Assembly (NCBI GenBank): GCA_000432995.1
Contig: HF972630.1
Location: 15,260 to 26,578 of the forward strand
DNA from: Clostridium sp. CAG:1013
GTDB lineage: Bacteria; Bacillota; Clostridia; Oscillospirales; Acutalibacteraceae
Direction of reading: 5' to 3'
DNA length: 11,319 bases
Below the pieces are notes generated by a model. That model ran no database searches. It saw nothing but the letters and a program-made list of their open reading frames with translations, and was not told the origin of the DNA. This document shows positions 6,065 to 11,319 of this stretch, one piece after another; position 1 is the stretch's first letter; every line of letters begins with the position of its first letter. The translations under genes were made by a program, and so were the position numbers.

Positions 6065-7083
6065 ACCAACATAAAAGAGCCATCAAACTTATGGCCATCA
6101 TTGGATGTATCTTGACAGGGGCCGGCGTTCTCCTGTCGGGGGTGGGTTTTGCCGGCATGGGATTTAACCTGTCTGCCTTCACCTATCCCCGAGGCGGGAT
6201 GGTGCAACAGGATACCACCTGTTACACAGAAATTCCCAAAAAGATAGAAGTTCACACTTCCCTGGGGAATGTGACTATTGTAGGGGATCAAGAAGGTCTG
6301 GAGGGTCCCAAAGTGGATGCTGCCACCAACGCTTATCAAATCACCATGGAACAAGACACACTGGTGGTGAGTCTGCTGGACTCCTTTTCATCGGAAAACG
6401 GCAAAGGCGATTGGAAATGGTATCAACTGGTAAAGGTGTGGGGAAACGGGGATTACGACGTGACCATCTCCCTGCCCGATTCCCTGTTGGACAGCGTCTA
6501 CGTAGAGAACGACATGGGCCAGGTAGAGCTCTCCCAGTTGGATGCCGACGAAGTAACCGTATACGCTTCCAACGGCAATGTAGACGTAGAAAATGTCACC
6601 ACATCTACAGGCCTGGAGATCTATCCCTCCATGGGGCAATCTCTTGTGGAAAACTGCTCGGGAGGACAGCTGACAGTGGAAAGCAGCATGGGCTCCTCTA
6701 CCGTGAAGGACTGTGAATTTCAAGAAGGAAATGTCACCAACAGTTCCGGGGATGCCACTTTAGAGGACAGCCACTTCTCTGTCCTCACCGTATCAAACGA
6801 CATGGGCACTTGCTCCCTTTCCCAAGTAACAGCCGAAACGTCCACCAACTGCTCCACAAGCATGGGAGATATTACTCTAGCGAACCTACATAGCCCACAG
6901 GTCACACTCTCCACTGACATGGGAAATGTTTCAGGCACGCTCAGGGGAAAACAGCAGGATTATCAGATCCTGGTGAGCACCGATATGGGAGATTCCAACC
7001 TGAAAGACCAGATCAGCGAGGGAACCAATCGTTTGGAAGTCACTACCGGAATGGGCAACATTGATCTGAAATTCACCGAATAA
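6061..7083 (+). CDS. DUF4097-family anchored beta-repeat protein
   Basis: A 340-residue protein. The start is ATG 6061-6063, which overlaps the stop of the preceding gene and has a GGGAGGG site; an upstream in-frame ATG at 6013 lies deep in that gene and is disfavoured. Residues 7-33 form one membrane segment (LMAIIGCILTGAGVLLSG), so the rest should lie outside the cell. From about 65 to 335 the chain is a beta-repeat solenoid of the DUF4097 type: a glycine motif of the form S/T/N-x-M/S-G recurs at Gly69, 153, 172, 192, 211, 230, 249, 269, 288, 310 and 332, so most repeats are 19-20 residues long. Residues 110-122 carry the GDWKWYQ segment between the first and the later repeats. It is the last gene of the PadR operon. 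No catalytic motif is visible; a role in envelope sensing or adhesion is possible but unproven. Confidence 0.9.
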   Translation: MNQHKRAIKLMAIIGCILTGAGVLLSGVGFAGMGFNLSAFTYPRGGMVQQDTTCYTEIPKKIEVHTSLGNVTIVGDQEGLEGPKVDAATNAYQITMEQDTLVVSLLDSFSSENGKGDWKWYQLVKVWGNGDYDVTISLPDSLLDSVYVENDMGQVELSQLDADEVTVYASNGNVDVENVTTSTGLEIYPSMGQSLVENCSGGQLTVESSMGSSTVKDCEFQEGNVTNSSGDATLEDSHFSVLTVSNDMGTCSLSQVTAETSTNCSTSMGDITLANLHSPQVTLSTDMGNVSGTLRGKQQDYQILVSTDMGDSNLKDQISEGTNRLEVTTGMGNIDLKFTE

Positions 7084-7172
7084 AAAGCCTGTGGGAAGTC
7101 CGATCCGAGAGGTCGCACCACAAGTCTTTCTAAGATCTTGACACACCCGAAGTAGGATGTGCTGGAAACAAA

Positions 7173-7205
7173 AAAGAGGCTGTCGCGCTTTGCGACAGCC
7201 TCTTT
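7173..7205 (-). terminator. Strong intrinsic terminator after tRNA-Thr, usable from both sides
   Basis: A perfect 14-bp stem with a 5-nt loop (arms 7173-7186 and 7192-7205, core GAGGCTGTCGC). On the minus strand it follows the tRNA by 4 nt and ends in a T run. On the plus strand it lies about 90 nt after the DUF4097 stop codon with only a short TTT tail, so it may also stop the PadR operon. The region 7084-7172 otherwise shows nothing recognisable. Confidence 0.93.
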
Positions 7206-7209
7206 GCGT

Positions 7210-7285
7210 TGGAGCTGGAGATCGGACTTGAACCGACGACCTGCTGATTACGAATCAGCTGCTCTACCGACTGAGCCACTCCAGC
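7210..7285 (-). tRNA. tRNA-Thr, anticodon CGU (reads ACG)
   Basis: The 76-nt cloverleaf includes an encoded CCA end. The acceptor stem is GCTGGAG paired with CTCCAGC, and the discriminator base is T. The D arm is GCTC/GAGC. The anticodon stem GCTGA/TCAGC encloses the loop TTCGTAA, with anticodon CGT (CGU in RNA). The variable loop AGGTC has five bases. The T arm is GTCGG-TTCAAGT-CCGAT, with one G-T pair. CGU decodes ACG, a threonine codon. The gene stands alone with its own promoter and terminator. Confidence 0.96.
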
Positions 7286-7332
7286 GTCTTACGATCAATC
7301 CTGTTTCTGGCAGGTGACCATAACGCTAAATT

Positions 7333-7361
7333 ATTATACAGGAAAACAAGATGGGAGTCAA
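7333..7361 (-). promoter_or_regulatory. Promoter of tRNA-Thr
   Basis: On the minus strand a -35 box TTGACT (7356-7361) and a perfect -10 box TATAAT (7333-7338) are 17 bp apart, one of the strongest promoters in the window. The predicted start near 7326 leaves a leader of about 40 nt before the mature tRNA. Confidence 0.88.
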
Positions 7362-7374
7362 GATGAATTTGCGC

Positions 7375-7403
7375 TTTTTTCCCGGCGGATTCTGTGCTAT
7401 AAT
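7375..7403 (+). promoter_or_regulatory. Promoter of the DnaD/DnaI-like operon (extended -10)
   Basis: A perfect -10 box TATAAT (7398-7403) is preceded by TGC, an extended -10. The -35 position 17 bp upstream (7375-7380) is only a T run, so activity probably relies on the extended -10. It diverges from the tRNA promoter, with the two -10 boxes about 60 bp apart. Confidence 0.7.
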
Positions 7404-7450
7404 AGTCGCAGTTTTTTACTGTATGAATGTTTGTGGGAGAGAAGATCGAC

Positions 7451-8434
7451 ATGGAATATACCTTACAGATGGGGCTGTGGAACAGCGTATTCGCGGTGCC
7501 TACCGCCCTGGTGGATCGATATTTGAAACTTGCTGGAAAAGAACAACTTCAGGTGCTGTTGTGGATGCTGCGCCACGGCGGAGAATCGGTTTCCCCGGAG
7601 CTGCTTGCTGAAGAGCTAGGACTGGACCTAGACAGCGTCCTGGACGGATTGGAGTATTGGGTCCAGGAAGGACTGCTGACGGGAAAAAGTGGAGAGTTCT
7701 CCCCCGCCCCAGTACAGGAAGCCCCCCGCCCCGCTCCTGCTCCAGCTGCCGCCCCTCAAAGGGAGCTGGACAAGCTGCCCCCCAAAAAGCGTTTGCTCAA
7801 ACCGGACACCCAGCACCTCACTGCCCGGATGGGAGAATCTCCGGAGATCTGCTTTCTTATGCAGGAGGCGGAAACTACCTTCGGCAAGACCATCTCCCCT
7901 GCTATGGCTTCCACGCTCCTCACCATCTGCGATGACTACGGCCTACCGGTGGAAGTGGTGGTAATGCTCATCCACTATGCCAAAGAGGTGGGAAAGACTG
8001 GCACCTCCTACATTGACTCTGTGGCCAGAGACTGGGCCCAGAGTGGGATCTTCACCCTGGAAGCTGCCGAAAGCAAGTTGCAGGACCTGGATCAGCGGCG
8101 CCAAGCCTGGGCAAAAGTGCAGTCTGCCGCAGGGCTCCCCCGCCGTTCTCCTTCCAAAAAAGAGGAGGACGCTGCGTTCCGCTGGGTATGGGAGTGGAAA
8201 TTTACGGTGGAGATGCTCTCCGCCGCCTATGAACGGTGCGTAGACAACACGGGGAAATTCAATGTCAACTACATCGACAAGATCCTGGATGGCTGGCACA
8301 AGAACGGCGTGCGGAACCTCCAGGAACTGGAGGCGCTGGACGCCAAGAAGAAGGGAGATCGGGAGAACACAAAGACTTACGATATCGAAGAGCTGGAAAA
8401 GATGAGCTTTTTCGATCTGCCGGAGGAGCTGTAA
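7451..8434 (+). CDS. DnaD-domain replication protein
   Basis: A 327-residue protein of the DnaD/DnaB family, which in Firmicutes remodels origin DNA and helps recruit the helicase loader during replication initiation and restart. Residues 1-80 form an N-terminal winged helix (ALVDRYLKLAGKEQLQVLLW, then LLAEELGLD and GLEYWVQEGLL). Residues 84-103 are a Pro/Ala-rich linker. Two copies of the helical DnaD domain follow: one at about 131-203 with the signature YIDSVARDWAQSGI, the other at about 240-288 with YIDKILDGWHKNGV. The chain ends in a charged tail with FDLPEEL. ATG 7451 is chosen because GGGAGAG lies about 10 nt upstream; the in-frame ATG at 7427 has no site. It precedes the DnaI-like gene by 3 nt. 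Confidence 0.93.
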   Translation: MEYTLQMGLWNSVFAVPTALVDRYLKLAGKEQLQVLLWMLRHGGESVSPELLAEELGLDLDSVLDGLEYWVQEGLLTGKSGEFSPAPVQEAPRPAPAPAAAPQRELDKLPPKKRLLKPDTQHLTARMGESPEICFLMQEAETTFGKTISPAMASTLLTICDDYGLPVEVVVMLIHYAKEVGKTGTSYIDSVARDWAQSGIFTLEAAESKLQDLDQRRQAWAKVQSAAGLPRRSPSKKEEDAAFRWVWEWKFTVEMLSAAYERCVDNTGKFNVNYIDKILDGWHKNGVRNLQELEALDAKKKGDRENTKTYDIEELEKMSFFDLPEEL

Positions 8435-8437
8435 TCC

Positions 8438-9430
8438 ATGGGATACGGAAACAAAACTTATCAGGCTGCTTTGCAGGAACTGGAAATGCGCAAACGCCAA
8501 GCCGAGGAAAAGGCGGATCAGGCTCGGGAGCGTTTTTACACCCTGTGTCCCCGGGCTAAAGAGATCCGGGAGCAGATGGCCCAAAACGCTGCGGGAGCCG
8601 CCAAGGCAGTGTTGTCCGGCGGCGACGCCCGGGCGGAAATCATGCGGATGAAAGACCGCGGTCTTGCCCTCAAGGCGGAATACAGCCGGTTGCTGGAAGA
8701 AAACCACTTCACTGAAGCGGACGTGACCCCCCAGTACCAATGCAAACTCTGCCGTGACACCGGCTTTGTGGACGGGCGGATGTGCTCCTGCTTGAAGAAT
8801 CTTCAACGGCGGCTGGCTTACGACAAGCTGAGCATGAGCGTACCCCTGGAAAACTGCACCTTTGAGAGTTTCTCTCTGGACTACTACAAAGAGGACGAAA
8901 AGATCTACCGCCAAATGGAAAAGGTGTTCCGCGCCTGCCAAAGCTACGGAGAAAAGTTCCGCGCGGACTCTCCCAGCCTGCTGTTCAAAGGCGGTACTGG
9001 TCTAGGCAAGACCCATCTTTCCTTGGCCATTGCTGGAAAAGCCATTGAAAAAGGCTTTGGGGTAATTTATGGTTCTGCACAGACTTTTGCCGTGGCTTTG
9101 GAACGGGAACGGTTTGACCGGGACACACCTCAGGAGGAGGACACCAACGCTCAGCTGATGGAATGCGACTTGCTCATTCTGGACGACCTGGGCACGGAAT
9201 TCCCCTCCACTTACGTAAACGCGGCGCTTTACAACATCGTCAACACCAGGATGCTCACCAACAAGCCCACCATCATCAGCACCAATCTTTCTCTGAAAGA
9301 ACTTCAGGATCGATACTCCCAGCGGTTCGCTTCCCGGGTGACGGGATACTATGGCAAACTGGAATTCCTCGGTAAAGACGTGCGGGTCCAGCAGCGGCTC
9401 CGCCGGGCTCAAGTCAAACAAGGCAGTTAA
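8438..9430 (+). CDS. DnaI/DnaC-like AAA+ helicase loader
   Basis: A 330-residue ATPase of the DnaC/DnaI family, which loads the replicative helicase DnaB/DnaC onto DNA. The N-terminal part (1-95) is helical and charged. Next comes a four-Cys metal-binding-like segment, CKLCRDTGFVDGRMCSC (Cys102, 105, 116, 118), as in DnaI-type loaders. The AAA+ core has Walker A GGTGLGKT (185-192), Walker B LLILDDLG (245-252), sensor-1 TIISTN (278-283, Asn283) and a box VII region DRYSQRFASR (291-300) with arginine-finger candidates. It follows the DnaD gene by 3 nt, with GGAGGAG as ribosome binding site, so the two are co-translated partners. A transposon or phage DnaC-like relative is possible, but the DnaD partner favours a chromosomal replication role. 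Confidence 0.94.
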   Translation: MGYGNKTYQAALQELEMRKRQAEEKADQARERFYTLCPRAKEIREQMAQNAAGAAKAVLSGGDARAEIMRMKDRGLALKAEYSRLLEENHFTEADVTPQYQCKLCRDTGFVDGRMCSCLKNLQRRLAYDKLSMSVPLENCTFESFSLDYYKEDEKIYRQMEKVFRACQSYGEKFRADSPSLLFKGGTGLGKTHLSLAIAGKAIEKGFGVIYGSAQTFAVALERERFDRDTPQEEDTNAQLMECDLLILDDLGTEFPSTYVNAALYNIVNTRMLTNKPTIISTNLSLKELQDRYSQRFASRVTGYYGKLEFLGKDVRVQQRLRRAQVKQGS

Positions 9431-9431
9431 C

Positions 9432-9472
9432 AAAAAAAGACCTTCCTCCTTAAGTTGGAGAAAGGTCTTTTT
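9432..9472. terminator. Bidirectional terminator between convergent dnaI-like and surface-protein genes
   Basis: AAAGACCTT pairs with AAGGTCTTT and, after one mismatch, CTCC pairs with GGAG, around the loop TTAAGTT. An A run on the left and a T run on the right give a U tract on either strand. It starts 2 nt after the DnaI-like stop codon and abuts the stop codon of the minus-strand gene. Confidence 0.95.
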
Positions 9473-9474
9473 AT

Positions 9475-11244
9475 TTAGCGTGAATTGGGCGGATCATCCT
9501 TGGAAGCAGGGTCGTTCTTCTCCTTGGCCGGGAACCGTCTGGCCAAGGCCTTTGCCAAAGGCTCAGACAGGAAACAAAACAGCACGAAGCAAAGCATGGC
9601 CATCATCCCGGGAACAAGTGACTCGTCCCCGTTCCGGTACATAAGACCACTGAAGGGATTCCCTCCGGTTTCTCCTCCGCTGCCTGTCCCCGAATCGTTT
9701 ACAACACCCGCTACAGCTGCCACGTTATTCTCCGAGGGTTGGGAAGTCTCATCGCTTGACTCCTCCTGGGACGTATCCCCGCCACTATTCTCCCCAGAAG
9801 AATCTGTGGAGGATGGTTTTGAGGAACCAGACGAACTATTAGAAGAACCTCCGGATGAACTACCGGAAGAGTCGCCAGACGAGCTGCCGGAAGAACTTTT
9901 CTCCTGACGATGCACTGTGACCCGGTAAATAGTTTTGGTCTCTCCGTCCTCGGCTGTGACCGTAATGGTAAACAGGGTATCACTGCCACCCGCTCCCAAG
10001 TTTTTCCGGTTCACCCGGTAAGAGGCGCCTTCCACTGGCTCCGCGGTAAAGCTCATGGTGGTCACCGAGAAGGGAACTGTGACCGTGTAGACTAGCTGGT
10101 CCGATGAAAACGCGGGATTCAGCACACCTGAGGATAGCGTCAAGGACAGAAGCATTGCGTCACTGCTGAGAACGGGATCCTCGTCCTCCTCTTTCTCCTG
10201 ACGATGCACTGTTACCTGGTAAACGGTCTTTGTCTCGCCGTCCTCCGCTGTGACTGTAATGGTAAACAGGGTATCGCTGCCACCTGCTCCCAGATTTTTC
10301 CGGTTCACCCGGTAAGAAGCGCCTTCTACCGGCTCCGCATTAAAACTCATGGTGGTCACCGAAAAGGGAACCGTGAGCGTGTAGGAAAGCTGGTCCGGCG
10401 AAAACGCAGGACTTAGCGTGCCTGTTTCCGGTGTCAGCGACAACAGCCTGGCGTCATCACTGAGATCAGGGTCCTCTTCTTCCTCTTTCTCTTGACGATG
10501 GACGGTCACCTGGTAGATATTCTTTGTCTCCCCATCCTCCGCTGTAACCGTAATGGTAAAAATCGTATCGCTTCCGCCTGCGCCTAAATTCTTTCGGTTC
10601 ACCCGGCAAAGGGCCCCCGCTACCGGCTCGGCAATGAACGTCATCGTGTCCACCTCATATGGGACCGTGACATAGTAGACAAATTGATCCGGGTCAAAGT
10701 CAGGCTCCAGGGTTCCGTGATCCGGCACCAGCGACAAAAGTCTGGCATCGCTGCTGAGAGGCTCTGGCACCCGGAAAGAAAGAGAGACATCCACGTTTTC
10801 TGAAACGGGCTCAGGTTCCGGTGTGGCGATCTCATAAAGAGACACATAGAGGAAACATGAGCCGCTTGGGGCTTCCTCCATTACCCGAAAGCGAAGGGTG
10901 ATAGATTCGCCTTCTGTCATATAAGGTCCGTCTCCTGGAGCTGTATACACGCCTGCCACTTTGCCGCTACTCTCCAATGTAGTAACCGTGCCTTGAGTCA
11001 CCGCCTCACTGCTTTGGAAACGAACAAATTGGAATACCTCCGGGTCAAATTCCACATCCACTCGAAAAGCTGCGATCTCTCCCCAAGAGCCGTCGTAGGG
11101 AATCGTCACCTCCACTACGTCTCCTGGCTCGCCCTCTTCCACGGAAAGGCTGGGTGAGAACCCGGCAGCCTGAGCTGCAAATCCCCACAGGAAAAGAAGC
11201 ACGGTCCAACAGGCTAAGCTTACCGCCATCTTCCATCCTTTCAC
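9475..11244 (-). CDS. Surface protein: cohesin-like domain, three cadherin-like domains, C-terminal membrane anchor
   Basis: A 589-residue protein. The start is taken as GTG 11242-11244, with AAAGGAGG ten bases upstream; ATG 11227-11229 (AAAGGA 6 nt away) is an alternative, and an upstream GTG at 11301 lacks a site. Residues 1-27 are a signal peptide ending AAQA. Residues 29-160 resemble a cohesin-type beta-sandwich (SVEEGEPGDVVEVTIPY, then FRVDVEFDPEVFQF). Three cadherin-like beta-sandwich domains follow at 166-253, 264-351 and 362-449, each with RVNRKNLGAGGSDT, FTITVTAEDGETK and VTVHRQEK, separated by acidic linkers. Residues 450-545 are a Ser/Gly/Asp linker, 545-561 a membrane segment, and 562-589 a basic and polar cytoplasmic tail. 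There is no LPXTG motif. A role in adhesion or scaffold assembly is inferred; no dockerin partner is visible in the window. Confidence 0.9.
   Translation of the reverse strand: MKGWKMAVSLACWTVLLFLWGFAAQAAGFSPSLSVEEGEPGDVVEVTIPYDGSWGEIAAFRVDVEFDPEVFQFVRFQSSEAVTQGTVTTLESSGKVAGVYTAPGDGPYMTEGESITLRFRVMEEAPSGSCFLYVSLYEIATPEPEPVSENVDVSLSFRVPEPLSSDARLLSLVPDHGTLEPDFDPDQFVYYVTVPYEVDTMTFIAEPVAGALCRVNRKNLGAGGSDTIFTITVTAEDGETKNIYQVTVHRQEKEEEEDPDLSDDARLLSLTPETGTLSPAFSPDQLSYTLTVPFSVTTMSFNAEPVEGASYRVNRKNLGAGGSDTLFTITVTAEDGETKTVYQVTVHRQEKEEDEDPVLSSDAMLLSLTLSSGVLNPAFSSDQLVYTVTVPFSVTTMSFTAEPVEGASYRVNRKNLGAGGSDTLFTITVTAEDGETKTIYRVTVHRQEKSSSGSSSGDSSGSSSGGSSNSSSGSSKPSSTDSSGENSGGDTSQEESSDETSQPSENNVAAVAGVVNDSGTGSGGETGGNPFSGLMYRNGDESLVPGMMAMLCFVLFCFLSEPLAKALARRFPAKEKNDPASKDDPPNSR
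9905..10786 (-). repeat. Three tandem 294-bp coding repeats
   Basis: Units 9905-10198, 10199-10492 and 10493-10786 have an exact period of 294 bp (98 codons); each starts with the same TGACGATG block on the plus strand. Each encodes one cadherin-like domain plus an acidic linker. The second and third domains of the protein are 76/88 identical by my hand count. Most differences fall in the first 27 residues, and the later part is nearly invariant. The DNA differs at scattered, often synonymous sites. Confidence 0.93.
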
Positions 11245-11254
11245 AGACTCTCCC

Positions 11255-11262
11255 CCTCCTTT
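11255..11262 (-). promoter_or_regulatory. Ribosome binding site deciding the GTG start of the surface protein
   Basis: AAAGGAGG on the minus strand is ten bases before GTG 11242-11244. It is the best match to the anti-Shine-Dalgarno sequence near the gene's 5' end. It favours GTG over the longer frame that opens at 11301, and the choice places the hydrophobic signal segment properly near the N-terminus. Confidence 0.65.
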
Positions 11263-11298
11263 CCAAAAATCCTCCTGATTTATGGCATCCTTGTCCCA

Positions 11299-11313
11299 CA
11301 CCTGCGGTGGGCA
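11299..11313. repeat. 15-bp repeat, copy 2
   Basis: An exact second copy of CACCTGCGGTGGGCA (first copy 3286-3300), again in the region upstream of a minus-strand gene. The window ends 6 nt beyond it, so the full extent of the shared element cannot be seen. Confidence 0.5.
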
Positions 11314-11319
11314 TGTCGC

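Noticed and set aside
7097..7106. Ten-base AAGTCCGATC match between the region after DUF4097 and the T arm of tRNA-Thr
   Set aside because: It is too short, does not extend, and is not part of a recognisable tRNA remnant or attachment site; no integrase is nearby.
7138..7165. TTGACA at 7138-7143 as a plus-strand promoter
   Set aside because: The -35 match is perfect, but no acceptable -10 box follows at 16-18 bp, and the next element is the tRNA terminator.
7943..8941. 332-codon minus-strand open frame
   Set aside because: It is antisense to the DnaD and DnaI-like genes, both of which carry clear family motifs; the long frame is a by-product of their codon use.
9485..9907. 140-codon plus-strand open frame rich in Ser, Pro and Glu
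   Set aside because: It mirrors the repetitive Ser/Gly/Asp linker of the surface protein on the other strand and has no start signal.
9905..10786. Repeat array as a CRISPR or mobile element
   Set aside because: The repeats are in frame, 98 codons long and encode a known type of beta-sandwich domain; there are no short spaced repeats or transposase genes.
11245..11301. Longer N-terminus for the surface protein from GTG 11301
   Set aside because: It would start inside the 15-bp repeat without a ribosome binding site and would push the signal peptide 19 residues inward.

Overview
The window looks like a stretch of chromosome from a moderately GC-rich Firmicute of class Clostridia, probably an Oscillospiraceae-type gut anaerobe. 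The pointers are an hrcA-grpE-dnaK heat-shock operon with a perfect CIRCE operator, a DnaD/DnaI-type helicase-loading pair, a PadR-DUF1700-DUF4097 operon, strong AGGAGG-type ribosome binding sites and a tRNA gene that encodes its own CCA. The lineage is an inference from gene content and style, not from a database match. Most of the window is ordinary housekeeping and small accessory genes. I do not see a phage, transposon, CRISPR array or an obvious new defence system.

Layout. Bases 1-2098, minus strand: promoter and CIRCE, then hrcA, grpE and the first 100 codons of dnaK, which runs off the left edge. Bases 2150-3367, minus strand: a two-gene unit, a VOC-fold (glyoxalase-like) protein followed by a cysteine-rich pentapeptide-repeat protein, with its own promoter and an intrinsic terminator. 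Bases 3486-4147, plus strand: a small FMN nitroreductase, convergent with a short-chain dehydrogenase/reductase (4196-4906, minus) whose active site is unusual. Bases 5052-7083, plus strand: a tightly overlapped operon of a PadR repressor, a HAAS/DUF1700 membrane protein and a DUF4097 repeat protein. It is driven by a promoter that contains a 9-bp inverted repeat, almost certainly the PadR operator.

Bases 7173-7361 hold a tRNA-Thr (anticodon CGU) on the minus strand with a promoter and a terminator. Divergent from it, on the plus strand, are a two-domain DnaD-like protein and a DnaI/DnaC-like AAA+ ATPase (7451-9430), which together probably load the replicative helicase. They share a bidirectional terminator with the convergent last gene (9475-11244, minus). 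That gene encodes a secreted, membrane-anchored surface protein with a cohesin-like N-terminal domain and three cadherin-like beta-sandwich domains encoded by exact 294-bp tandem units.

The best candidates for a second look are the surface protein with its repeat array, the PadR operon with its operator and the 19-20-residue periodic DUF4097 protein, the SDR with a substituted catalytic Asn, and a 15-bp sequence shared by the upstream regions of two unrelated minus-strand genes.
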